This document shows, piece after piece, positions 55,201 to 62,946 of a stretch of 62,946 nt of DNA (position 1 is its first letter; every line of letters starts with the position of its first letter). The stretch spans positions 1-62,946 of the forward strand of contig MDLA01000121.1 of NCBI GenBank assembly GCA_001730015.1. Direction: 5' to 3'. Origin of the DNA: Chromatiales bacterium (ex Bugula neritina AB1) (GTDB taxonomy: Bacteria; Pseudomonadota; Gammaproteobacteria; Granulosicoccales; Granulosicoccaceae). The notes under the pieces are model-generated. The model worked only from the letters and a program-made list of their open reading frames with translations, made no database searches and had not been told where the DNA came from. The translations under genes were made by a program, and so were the position numbers.

Positions 55201-58200
55201 AGGCGCGTAGCGGTGTTGGAGTCAGCATCACCATCATTCACCGTCACACTCAGGGTGCGGTCCAGCGTTATCGGGTCATCGCTGCTGTTACTATAGGTAA
55301 CCGCCTGCAGCGCAGACTGGTACTCGGCTTTAGTGGCTGTTCCAGTTAAGCTCAGGGTGCCGGTCAATGGATCCCAGCTTGCAGAAATCTGTGCCGTGTC
55401 GGTGAAAGCCAGTAGATCCTCACCTACGGTGTAGTTACCGCTAATCTGAACCTGCGCAGACTCTATATCGGTATCGTCCAGATCGCTCAGTGTCAACGTT
55501 GAGCTCAATGCGACCGAGCCGGTGTTTTCAGTGTATGCAATCGCTGCGCTTTCCATCGCGCTCAGGACTGGCGCATCGTTGATCGCGTTAACCGCTATAG
55601 TACGGCTAACACTATCTGAATCACTGGCGCCATCGCTAACCCGGAACGACACCGTACGAGGCAGGTCTGTGAGATCGTCACTTGAGTTTTGATACGTCAC
55701 AGAGCGTAGTGCCGCTTGATAAGCCGCGATTGTATCGCTGCCAGTCAAGGTGAGCGTGCCAGTTAAATCATCCCAGCTAGCGCTAATATTCGGGGTATCC
55801 GTAAATGCCAGAGTGTCTTCATCGGCTACAAAATTATCGGTGATCGTGATTACCGCTCTCACAAGCGTTGAGTTGTCGAGCTCGTTTAGAGCAAGCGTTG
55901 AAGTAAGCGCGATGGCGCCATCGTTTTCGTTATAGACGAGAGCCGATGTTTCCAGGTTTGACGCAACCGGGATGTCATTGACCGGTGTTACGGTGACAAT
56001 ACGGGCGATCGATGCTGAATCGAGATTGCCATCATTAACACTGAAACTTAGCGTTCGGGGCGAGGCTTCGGGGTCGTCACTGCTGTTATGATACGTAACT
56101 GATCGCAGTGCCGCTTCGTAGGCGGCAAGGGTATCAATGCCGCTTAGAGACAGGATTCCGGTCAACGGATTGAAGCTGCCAGTGATCGTGGCAGTGTCGC
56201 TAAATGCCAGCGTGTCTTCGCCCGGAGTGTAGTTCGCCGTTATGGCAACAAATGCAGAATCCAGCTGTGTGTTGTCGCTATCGGTAAGCGCGATTGTTGC
56301 GGTAACCGTCAACGGCAAATCGTTTTCGGTGTAGTCTGCAACGGATGGTTCAATGGCAGTCGCAACCGGAGCGTCGTTGACGGCTATCACTGTGATCGCC
56401 CGAGTCACTACGGTCGCATCGGCATTGCCATCATTGACAACAAACGACAACGTCCGGCTTAAACTGGAGGGATCATCACTGGTATTTTCATAGCTAATAG
56501 ACTGCAGGGCTGCTTCATAGGCAGCAACGGTGTCTGTGCCTGTTAGGGTTAAGAGCCCGGTTAATGGATCAAAACTGCCACTAATATTCGCCGTATCCAC
56601 AAAAGTGAGTATGTCTTCGCCCGCTGCATAATTGCTCGATATCGAAACACTGGCTGACTCCAGAACGGTATCATCCAGGTCGCTTGGCACTAGTGTTGAA
56701 GTCACCAGCCGAGCGCCATCGTTCTCTGTATAGACCAGCGCTGTGCCTTCAAGCGAATTCAGAACCGGCGGATCGTTTACCGGCGTGATATTAATCTCGC
56801 GAGCAACGCTTGCTGAATTGATATCGCCATCGTTAACGGTGAACGTCACCGTACGGCTCGAGGCTGACGGATCGTCGCTGATGTTTTCATAGCGAACCGA
56901 CCGCAGTGCCGCTTCATAGGCAGAGACCGTATCGCTACCGGTTAGGGTGAGAACGCCAGTGACTGAGTTGAAATTGCCAGTAATCGAAGCGGTATTGGCA
57001 AAAGATAGTACATCTTCACCGTCTGCATAGTTGCCGGTAATAGCGACCGTTGCCAATTCCAGGTTGGTATCATCTACATCGCTTAGAGCCAATGTGCTGG
57101 TTATAACCAGAGGTCCGTCATTTTCGGTGTAGGCGAGTGTGGTATTTTCAATCGCGCTTTGTACTGGTGTATCGTTAACCGCTTGTATATCAATGTTGCG
57201 GGTAAGGGGAGCTGCATCGTCGTTGCCATCATTGACCACAAATGACAAGGTGCGGCTTAAACTGGACGGATCATCGCTGGTGTTTTCGTAGGTGATCGTC
57301 CGAAGTGCTGCTTCATAGGCAGAAATAGTATCGGTACCGGTTAACGCTAATGCTCCCGTTAATGGATCAAAGCTGCCGCTGATATTCGCCGTATTTACGA
57401 ACGACAGTACATCTTCACCCGCGATGTAGTTGCTCGAAATCGAAACACTGGCCGACTCCAGGTTGGTATCATCCAGGTCGTCCAGCACCAGTGTTGAGGT
57501 CACCAGCAAAGCCCCATCGTTCTCTGTATAAACCAACGCGGTGCCTTCAATCGAACTTTGAACCGGTGCATCATTTACCGGGGTGATATTGATATCGCGA
57601 GTGACGCTTGCTGAATTGATATCGCCATCGCTAACGGTGAACGTCACTGTGCGGCTCACGGCTGACGGATCGTCGCTGGAATTTTCATAGCGAACCGACC
57701 GCAGTGCCGCTTCATAGGCCGAGACGGTATCAGTACCTGTTAGGGTGAGAATGCCAGTGCCCGCATTAAAACTACCAGTAATCGAGGCGGTATTGGCAAA
57801 CGACAGCAGATCTTCACCAGCTAAATAATTGCCGGTAATCGAAACGGTTGCCGATTCCAGATTGAGGTCATCAAAATCGTCTAGAGCCAATGTGGCAGTG
57901 ATCGCCTGAGGTCCGTCGTTCTCAGTGTAGGTGAGGGCGGTGTTTTCAATCGCACTCTGTACCGGCGTATCGTTCACTGCTTGTATATCGATGTTGCGGC
58001 TTATGGTAGCCGCAGGGTCGTCGCCATCATCGACCTCAAACGACAAGGTGCGGCTTAACGCTGATGGATCATCGCTGGTGTTTTCATAGGTGATTGTCCG
58101 AAGCGCCGCCTCATAGGCCGATACGGTATCGGTGCCTGTTAGGGTTAATACCCCGGTCAATGCGTCAAAGCTGCCGCTGATATTTGCAGTATTGGCAAAT

Positions 58201-61200
58201 GCCAGTACATCTTCGCCCGCTACATAATTGCTCGAAATCGAAACGCTGGCCGATTCTAAGTCAACATCATCCAAGTCACTTAGCGCCAGTGTTGAGGTCA
58301 CCCGTAAAGCGCCATCATTCTCTGTATAGACAAGTGCTGCACCCTCAATCGAGCCTTGAACCGGCGCATCATTCACCGCGCTGATATCAATGTCGCGGGT
58401 GACGCTGGCCGAATCGACATCACCATCGTTTACCGTAAAGGTTACCGTGCGGCTAATAGACGAGGGGTCGTCGCTGGTATTTTCATAGCGAACCGACCGC
58501 AGTGCTGCTTCATAGGCTGAGACGGTGTCAGTACCACTAAGCGTAAGTACACCCGTGATGGCATCAAAAGTACCCGTTATCCCTGCTGTATTGGCAAATG
58601 ACAATACATCTTCACCTGTGACATAGTTCCCGGTAATAGCAACCGTCGCTAGTTCCAGGTCGAGGTCATCGATATCGCTAAGCGCTAGTGTCGCCGTTAC
58701 CACCTGCGGCCCGTCGTTTTCTGTGTAGTCCAGCGCTGCCGGTTCAATCGATGCTTGCAGCGGCGCATCGTTAGAGACGGTGATATCTATAGCGCGACTG
58801 ACCAATGCGCTATTGTTATCACCATCGTTAACAACAAAAGCAACCGTGCGGCTCAAGGCTGAAGGGTCGTCACTGGTGTTTTCATAGGTGACCGAGCGAA
58901 GCGCTCCTTGATAGGCGGCGAGTGTATCCGAGCCGGTTAAGATGAGTAAACCGGTCAGCGCATCAAAGCTACCTGTGATGTTTGCAGTGTTGGCAAACGC
59001 TAGAATATCTTCACCGGCACTATAGTTTGAGGTAATCGATACGGTCGCCACTTCAAGATTAACATCGTCCAGGTCTGACAAAGTCAATGTGGTTGTTAGC
59101 ACTTGCGGACCATCGTTCTCGGTATAATCAAGGGCCGTTAATTCAATAGCATTTTGCACTGGTACATCATTGACGGCTGATACGTTGATAATTCGGGTTA
59201 TCGCAGCAGAATCAGCGTCACCATCGTTAACGACAAATGTCAGTACCCGGCTAAAAATAGAGGGATTATCGCTGGTATTCTCGTAGCCTATTGAACGTAA
59301 CGCCGCTTCATAGGCGGCCACAGTATCGCTGCCGGTAATGGTCAGCACACCGGTTAATGCGTCAAAGCTGCCCGTCAGGTTAGCCGTATTGGTGAAACTC
59401 AAGACATCTTCACCGGGCACGTAGTTGGCAGTGATCGAGACACGTGCCAATTCAAGATTCGAATCATCGACATCGTCCAGCGAGACCGTAGCCGTCACGT
59501 TGCTGATGCCGTCGTTTTCCGTGTACGCGAGCGCAGTTGGCTCAATAGCCGACAGCACCGGAATATCATTGGTCGCTTCAATATCGATGGAGCGCGTCAG
59601 AATGGCTGAGTCGGCATCGCCGTCGTTGACAGCAAACGACACGCTGCGGATTGATTCGGTTGGGTCTTCACTTACATTTTCATAGGTTACCGATCGCAAA
59701 GCAGCTTGATAGTTTGCCACCAGGTCAGAGCCAGTGAGTGTCAGCTCGCCCGTGATCGCATCAAAACTACCCGTGATATTGGCGGTATTGCTGAAGGCAA
59801 GCACATCTTCGCCAGCGCTATAATTGCCAGAAATAGAGATAGATGCCGACTCAAGATGCGTATCGTCTATATCGCCCAATGTGAGCGCGGACGTTACAAT
59901 GACTGCCTCGTCGTTCTCCGTGTAGTTCATGGTAGCTGCTTCCAGGCCCGACTGGCTCGGCGCATCGTTCACCGGATTCACAATGATATCGAGGTCAAAG
60001 ATCTCATCCGGTGGTGTAAGCCCACTCGCCCAGGCGAACGCGTTAGCGGTCAATCGATCGTTGGCGGTTGCCACCGCGCCGCCGCCAGTCATACTCGCTC
60101 TAAAAATCCCTTCATCTCCGGTGAAAAGAATATAGCCTGCGCCGTGTTGCCGTAATACAACGGTTGGATCGCCGGTGATCGCATCATCGGCAATGATCAG
60201 GTCACCCACGGCCAGGCTCGCAGCAGTAAAGGAAGCAATCGACCCAATGGCGGAAAAGGTATCGCCAACATTGCCCACCAGGCCGAACGGCCCATTGATG
60301 ATGTCAGTGCTGGTGTCGTTAATCCGCCAGCTGTCGTTGGCGCCGTTCACGGTAGTTAGACCAAAGTACGAATTGAGTGCATCGACCGTGTCGTGATCTC
60401 CGGTGGAAATCAACACGCCACCGGCCTGCACCCATGTATCTATCGCATTCAGCTCAGATGCAGTCAATGCCCCATCACCGACAAAGCCATTAATTAGTAC
60501 GCTGCCTTGTGATAGATAAGCCGCATCGATGGTATTGGTGGCTGCAACCACGGATATAGTGTTCGCTACCACGCCCCCTGTGCCGAAGTTGGCCGTATTG
60601 GCAACGATCGCATCCGCCTCTGGCCAGCTACCGCCGTTAAGCGTATAGCCAGAATGCTCGCCAGCCAATATCGATACCGAAGAATGGCCACCGTTAACAT
60701 AAAACTGCAGCGAAGCGTAGGGCGTACCATTCTGATCGGCTGTGGGTACATAAGTGAGCTGGTTACCATCCAGCTGCGTTCTGGTGATTTCGGTGTTAAT
60801 AGCAACCGGACTACCATTGAGCAGTAGATCACCGCTAGCCGGCAGCGCCGTGATGGTGATTGAGTTAATACTGGAGACTGGTATTCCACTACCGGTAAAA
60901 TCCGCAGCGCCGAATACATGCGTTACATCTTCGTCGGTGTCAACTGAGCTGGTGCCAGATGCTGCTAAAAATATCGATACCGATGAAGTGCTGCTTTCTA
61001 GCCCGCCGTTTGCAGTACCGTCGTTATCATTAAACGTGAAATCAACACTACGTGCACCCAGAGTTAAACTGCTTGAGCTGTAAGTGATCGCTTGCAGCAA
61101 ATCATCTATTCTGGCAGATGTTGAGTTGGCATTAAACGAAACGGTAAGGCCACTGTTGCTGGTGCTGGACAAACTGCCTATATCGACACCGCCCACGCTG

Positions 61201-62946
61201 ACAACGGAACCATCAGTCAACCCGGCCGACAACGAAACCGTACCGCCAGTGTCTATTCCCAGCGCATCGCTGGCGTCAAAGCTGTTACCGGTCAGCACCA
61301 GCGAACCGCCGTTGAAGTCAGTGGCGTTGTCAGGGTCTGTGACAGCGGCAGGTGAATTTGTGTCAAGCTGATAGCCACTGCCGTCATTAATCGCAAACAA
61401 GCTGTCACCAGACAAACTGGACAGCGATGGTGCATCGTTGATTGCGGTTATAGCAATAACTTTCGATTGATTCGTGCTGCCACCGTCACCATCGGTCAGT
61501 GTGACCTGAAAGACTCTGCTTGAAACAGGATCATCCGACAGATGCTCAAAGGTTACATTACGTAACAGCGCCTGTACCGAAGTGTTGTCGGCACTGGCGT
61601 TCAGCGTTACGATCAGTGGCGTCGATCCGTCCGTGCCTCCACTGAAGCTACCGATTGGTGTGCCTTCGAAAGACACGGTAGCGCCACTGGTGCTGATTTC
61701 ACCAAGACCAGAGCCAACGGATTGTATCGCGAGTCTATCCAGCGAATGTCCGTTTGAAGTCAGCGCGATCGTCAAGACACCGGTATTGAAATCTGTTGAA
61801 TCAATATCGCTGATGATCGCCGAAGGCGCGATCACAACAGGCGGACTATTTTCACTGTAGGCGGCTGTCCCCGATAGCGAAACAGTAGAGTCGTCGTTGA
61901 CCGGTGAAACATCAATCGCTCGTGTTACGGCGGCTGAATCTGCGTCGCCATCGTTAACAACAATCGTGAGTGTGCGGCTGATGCTAGAAGGGTTATTACT
62001 GGTGTTCTCATAGCCGACTGAGCGAAGTGCCGCCTGATAGGCAGCAACTGTGTCTGTACCGGTCAGTGTAAGCGTCCCAGTAAGTACGTCAAAATCGCCA
62101 GTGATATCTCCTGCATCGGTAAACGTGAGCACGTCTTCACCGGAAATATAGTTGGCACTCAACGTTACTGAAGCCGATTCCAGATCCACGTCATCGACGT
62201 CGCTCAGGGTTAACGCTGACGTCACATTGAGTGCACTATCGTTCTCGGTATAGGCGAGCGCTGCTGCTTCAATAGCCGTAATAACCGGCACATCGTTAAC
62301 GGCGCCGATGGTGATATTCATCAGCGCAGAGGTGACGCCGGTATCCAGGTCGTTAACGGTATAGCTGAAGCTTGTATCGGTGAAATTATCGAGCGCTGAT
62401 GTAAAGGTTAAATCGGCCAACTGCGCCGCCGTGACCGTCATGCCATTGGTTACGTTCACTGCACCACTACTGTGAGTGAGCGTACCACCGTTTAGGTTCA
62501 AGCCAGTGATAGTCACTGAAGTTAGTGCGTCACTTTCGGTGTCTGTGAAACTAAAGTCACCAGCACCTATCACCAGCGGTACATCTTCATTGGCTATAAC
62601 GGTGTTTCCAGTTGCTACCGGCACATCGTTAACCGCATTGACCGTGATATTCATTATCGCTGACGTCAAGCCGGAGTCGGCATCGTTTACGGTATAAGTA
62701 AAGCTTGAATCGGTGGAATCGTTCGAGGCCGAGGTAAATGTCAGGTCAGCCAACTGGGCAGCCGTGATTGTCATGCCGTTGGTTACTGTGACGGCACCGC
62801 TGCTATGGGTGAGGGTACCGCCATTTAAATTCAGGCCAGTGATGGTCACCGACTGCAGGGCATCGCTTTCTGTATCGGTGAAACTAAAGTTACCAGCACC
62901 TATCACCAGCGGTACATCTTCATTGGCTATAACGGTGTTTCCAGTT
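52218..62946 (-). CDS. Giant cadherin-like repeat surface protein, 5' end missing
   Basis: The frame is open from the window end to the stop at 52218, giving at least 3,575 residues; the N-terminus is outside. Reading in gene order: about two 111-residue repeats of the same family as the left giant protein (62290-62946), one 133-residue YTEND repeat, a stretch of three other beta domains, an amidotransferase-like domain (~60020-60690), thirteen more 133-residue repeats (~54785-59990), four or five cadherin/VCBS-like domains (~53030-54780), a Glu/Ala-rich helix (52797-52949), a Ser/Asn-rich segment and a tail with two predicted membrane helices. A surface or envelope-anchored adhesin is the likeliest role. 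No export genes flank it in the window. Confidence 0.88.
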   Translation of the reverse strand, partial: TGNTVIANEDVPLVIGAGNFSFTDTESDALQSVTITGLNLNGGTLTHSSGAVTVTNGMTITAAQLADLTFTSASNDSTDSSFTYTVNDADSGLTSAIMNITVNAVNDVPVATGNTVIANEDVPLVIGAGDFSFTDTESDALTSVTITGLNLNGGTLTHSSGAVNVTNGMTVTAAQLADLTFTSALDNFTDTSFSYTVNDLDTGVTSALMNITIGAVNDVPVITAIEAAALAYTENDSALNVTSALTLSDVDDVDLESASVTLSANYISGEDVLTFTDAGDITGDFDVLTGTLTLTGTDTVAAYQAALRSVGYENTSNNPSSISRTLTIVVNDGDADSAAVTRAIDVSPVNDDSTVSLSGTAAYSENSPPVVIAPSAIISDIDSTDFNTGVLTIALTSNGHSLDRLAIQSVGSGLGEISTSGATVSFEGTPIGSFSGGTDGSTPLIVTLNASADNTSVQALLRNVTFEHLSDDPVSSRVFQVTLTDGDGGSTNQSKVIAITAINDAPSLSSLSGDSLFAINDGSGYQLDTNSPAAVTDPDNATDFNGGSLVLTGNSFDASDALGIDTGGTVSLSAGLTDGSVVSVGGVDIGSLSSTSNSGLTVSFNANSTSARIDDLLQAITYSSSSLTLGARSVDFTFNDNDGTANGGLESSTSSVSIFLAASGTSSVDTDEDVTHVFGAADFTGSGIPVSSINSITITALPASGDLLLNGSPVAINTEITRTQLDGNQLTYVPTADQNGTPYASLQFYVNGGHSSVSILAGEHSGYTLNGGSWPEADAIVANTANFGTGGVVANTISVVAATNTIDAAYLSQGSVLINGFVGDGALTASELNAIDTWVQAGGVLISTGDHDTVDALNSYFGLTTVNGANDSWRINDTSTDIINGPFGLVGNVGDTFSAIGSIASFTAASLAVGDLIIADDAITGDPTVVLRQHGAGYILFTGDEGIFRASMTGGGAVATANDRLTANAFAWASGLTPPDEIFDLDIIVNPVNDAPSQSGLEAATMNYTENDEAVIVTSALTLGDIDDTHLESASISISGNYSAGEDVLAFSNTANITGSFDAITGELTLTGSDLVANYQAALRSVTYENVSEDPTESIRSVSFAVNDGDADSAILTRSIDIEATNDIPVLSAIEPTALAYTENDGISNVTATVSLDDVDDSNLELARVSITANYVPGEDVLSFTNTANLTGSFDALTGVLTITGSDTVAAYEAALRSIGYENTSDNPSIFSRVLTFVVNDGDADSAAITRIINVSAVNDVPVQNAIELTALDYTENDGPQVLTTTLTLSDLDDVNLEVATVSITSNYSAGEDILAFANTANITGSFDALTGLLILTGSDTLAAYQGALRSVTYENTSDDPSALSRTVAFVVNDGDNNSALVSRAIDITVSNDAPLQASIEPAALDYTENDGPQVVTATLALSDIDDLDLELATVAITGNYVTGEDVLSFANTAGITGTFDAITGVLTLSGTDTVSAYEAALRSVRYENTSDDPSSISRTVTFTVNDGDVDSASVTRDIDISAVNDAPVQGSIEGAALVYTENDGALRVTSTLALSDLDDVDLESASVSISSNYVAGEDVLAFANTANISGSFDALTGVLTLTGTDTVSAYEAALRTITYENTSDDPSALSRTLSFEVDDGDDPAATISRNIDIQAVNDTPVQSAIENTALTYTENDGPQAITATLALDDFDDLNLESATVSITGNYLAGEDLLSFANTASITGSFNAGTGILTLTGTDTVSAYEAALRSVRYENSSDDPSAVSRTVTFTVSDGDINSASVTRDINITPVNDAPVQSSIEGTALVYTENDGALLVTSTLVLDDLDDTNLESASVSISSNYIAGEDVLSFVNTANISGSFDPLTGALALTGTDTISAYEAALRTITYENTSDDPSSLSRTLSFVVNDGNDDAAPLTRNIDIQAVNDTPVQSAIENTTLAYTENDGPLVITSTLALSDVDDTNLELATVAITGNYADGEDVLSFANTASITGNFNSVTGVLTLTGSDTVSAYEAALRSVRYENISDDPSASSRTVTFTVNDGDINSASVAREINITPVNDPPVLNSLEGTALVYTENDGARLVTSTLVPSDLDDTVLESASVSISSNYAAGEDILTFVDTANISGSFDPLTGLLTLTGTDTVAAYEAALQSISYENTSDDPSSLSRTLSFVVNDGNADATVVTRAITVIAVNDAPVATAIEPSVADYTENDLPLTVTATIALTDSDNTQLDSAFVAITANYTPGEDTLAFSDTATITGSFNPLTGILSLSGIDTLAAYEAALRSVTYHNSSDDPEASPRTLSFSVNDGNLDSASIARIVTVTPVNDIPVASNLETSALVYNENDGAIALTSTLALNELDNSTLVRAVITITDNFVADEDTLAFTDTPNISASWDDLTGTLTLTGSDTIAAYQAALRSVTYQNSSDDLTDLPRTVSFRVSDGASDSDSVSRTIAVNAINDAPVLSAMESAAIAYTENTGSVALSSTLTLSDLDDTDIESAQVQISGNYTVGEDLLAFTDTAQISASWDPLTGTLSLTGTATKAEYQSALQAVTYSNSSDDPITLDRTLSVTVNDGDADSNTATRLVDLTAINDAPTQSNIEATPLVYRENDGAVSITSTVTFDDLDNTTLASLRVSISGQYSPAEDRLAFVGTTTIAAAWDPLHGELVLTGVDSLSAYQDAVRAISYENISDEPNTATRTISITANDGLLDSNTLTREISLIDVNDAPTASDNIIAINEDEPYTLAAADFGFNDTVDNSQLHSVRIASLPLAGQLTVDGVAVSVGSNLSAAQLDAGALVYTPVPNGNGLAHATFDFQVRDDAGTDNGGVDLSVSSYTLTFDVAAVSDAPFGTDIRLSQLEDSTYTLKTSDFGFIDPADNDTFVSVIIEQLPAAGSLLLDGVAVIEGQVILSADIDSGLLQFSPNLNEHGEDYATIVFRVQDSGTDGGSTISDEPNVIAIDVTPVNDAPSGENNTIQTFEDTPYTFNQEDFGFTDNEDFGQHAFIALTIVSLPESGALTVDGLQAVVGQHVAVSAIDAGLLVYTPPFNETGTGYNGFGFQVHDNGGKDNDGIDIDATTNFISFDLPGVNDPPSLISEGGIVDEGAKLIITSAMLFGTDADDPEPHELSITITALPEHGELSLNGQLLSVGDQFTLVDIEEMALSYQHDESETSQDKFGVSLADGGENDAPPAEGDFGLIINEVIDPAPVLDNDTLELSFGENFDSTKGDLLNSGFSALNGNGLLDNTTFLVEIVEPPNHGTVELHSDGTFSYIHNGSLQLTDEFSYRVTNEDGISTVATVTIKVEPPIESAFEKTTVLAPPVVVIPEPEPESETSLIAKDKAAEAKEAEQAREAEEEKEAEEEAKEAAEEAEEAEEAEAEEAAQAAAEGGAFSFNNGLNSSIGSSGLGNAASIVRAGESDFRVGADDSLSMSNSFSVTQHRSGVSVFSLTSEGLKVVSSATVDLILEVKGSSIRDTISNSGFIDSLSQLDNDLENLGDQKLSRYRAAEDTVLGVSFSMTVGVVAWALRGGALFTSLMAATPIWASIDATRIISASAEARRKEINSDNGKEGTVETIFDK
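52318..52432 (-). other. C-terminal pair of membrane helices in the right giant protein
   Basis: Near the C-terminus the chain reads VLGVSFSMTVGVVAWALRGG and, a few residues later, LFTSLMAATPIWASI, followed by a charged tail. These two hydrophobic runs suggest membrane retention of the finished protein, unlike the left giant protein whose tail is soluble. Confidence 0.65.
52797..52949 (-). other. Glu/Ala-rich helical segment in the right giant protein
   Basis: About 50 residues consist almost entirely of Glu, Ala and Lys (for example AKEAEQAREAEEEKEAEEEA). It is a strong single-helix or coiled-coil candidate between the extracellular repeats and the membrane tail. Confidence 0.8.
54785..59990 (-). 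repeat. Thirteen tandem ~399-bp (133-aa) YTEND cadherin-like repeats
   Basis: Each unit contains ALxYTENDGxxxVTSTLALSD, DDxxLESAxVSIxxNYxxGED, TGxLTLTGTDTVxAYEAALR, YENTSDDPSxxSRTLxFxVNDG and AVNDxPV. A fourteenth copy is separated upstream in the gene (~61905-62285). The last units (nearest the C-terminus) are the most divergent. The middle units are nearly identical in blocks, which marks recent duplication. Confidence 0.9.
60020..60690 (-). other. Class I amidotransferase/ThuA-like domain embedded in the repeat protein
   Basis: A non-repetitive alpha/beta segment interrupts the repeats: AGEHSGYTLNGGSWPEADA, then AYLSQGSVLINGFVGDG, LTASELNAIDTWVQAGGVLI, STGDHDTVDALNSYFGL and GAGYILFTGDEGIFRASM. 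The alternation of buried strands with GG-rich turns and a final F-T-G-D strand is like ThuA or DUF4350-type GATase-like folds. No catalytic Cys is visible, so a binding role is more likely. Fold assignment is by pattern only. Confidence 0.5.
62290..62946 (-). repeat. Two 333-bp repeats of the left-giant type at the window end
   Basis: These two units carry VATGNTVIANEDVPLVIGAG, SVTITGLNLNGGTLTHSSG and AAQLADLTFTSA, matching the 111-residue family at 1-5600. The bases ATCTTCATTGGCTATAACGG occur at both 62586 and 62922, one repeat apart. The window stops inside this repeated sequence. Confidence 0.9.

Overview
The window looks like part of a chromosome of a heterotrophic, probably marine gammaproteobacterium. 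That is an inference from moderate G+C, giant cadherin-like surface proteins, a peptide ABC importer, a Baeyer-Villiger monooxygenase, a fatty-acid desaturase and small palindromic mobile elements. No rRNA, tRNA, prophage, CRISPR array or full insertion sequence was seen. Both window ends lie inside near-identical 333-bp coding repeats, so both outermost genes are cut at their 5' ends. The window may be a whole contig that broke at those repeats.

Layout. (1) 1-17973 (+): C-terminal ~6,000 residues of a giant secreted protein: 17 cadherin-like repeats of 111 aa, an Asp-rich calcium-binding stretch, 16 Calx-beta-like repeats of ~147 aa, four VCBS/Ig-like composite units and a unique tail. (2) 18117-23937 (+): a tightly overlapping export module with an outer-membrane TolC-like lipoprotein, a small HlyD adaptor, a HlyD adaptor with an N-terminal GAF-like domain, and a PqqD-like/M50 protease/HlyD fusion. 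No ABC ATPase is present. (3) 24025-30878: a chimeric amidase/CocE gene fossil, then a class V PLP enzyme, a Baeyer-Villiger monooxygenase, a nitronate monooxygenase, an MBL-fold hydrolase and a LysE/ArgO exporter. (4) 30944-32295: a desaturase divergent from an ArsR regulator. (5) 32647-36837: a metallophosphoesterase, a CHAT caspase-like protease and a small duplicated-domain protein, resembling a conflict or defence module. (6) 36955-39618: a Tat-exported nitroreductase-like protein with its MarR regulator, then an EamA transporter. (7) 40235-51883: a peptide-use locus with a Dpp-type ABC importer, D-aminoacylase, D-amino-acid dehydrogenase-like enzyme, MlrC-like M81 peptidase and a convergent MlrB-like serine hydrolase. 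(8) 52218-62946 (-): a second giant repeat protein with an embedded amidotransferase-like domain, a Glu/Ala-rich helix and C-terminal membrane segments.

Two families of terminal-inverted-repeat miniature elements are scattered between these blocks: three copies of ~185 bp and two copies of 118-206 bp. They suggest a region assembled by insertion and rearrangement.

The strongest candidates for undescribed biology are the ATPase-less M50/HlyD export module behind the giant protein, the metallophosphoesterase-CHAT-small protein trio, and the MlrB/MlrC-like D-peptide catabolic locus. Functions are assigned from motifs read by eye; no database search was run.
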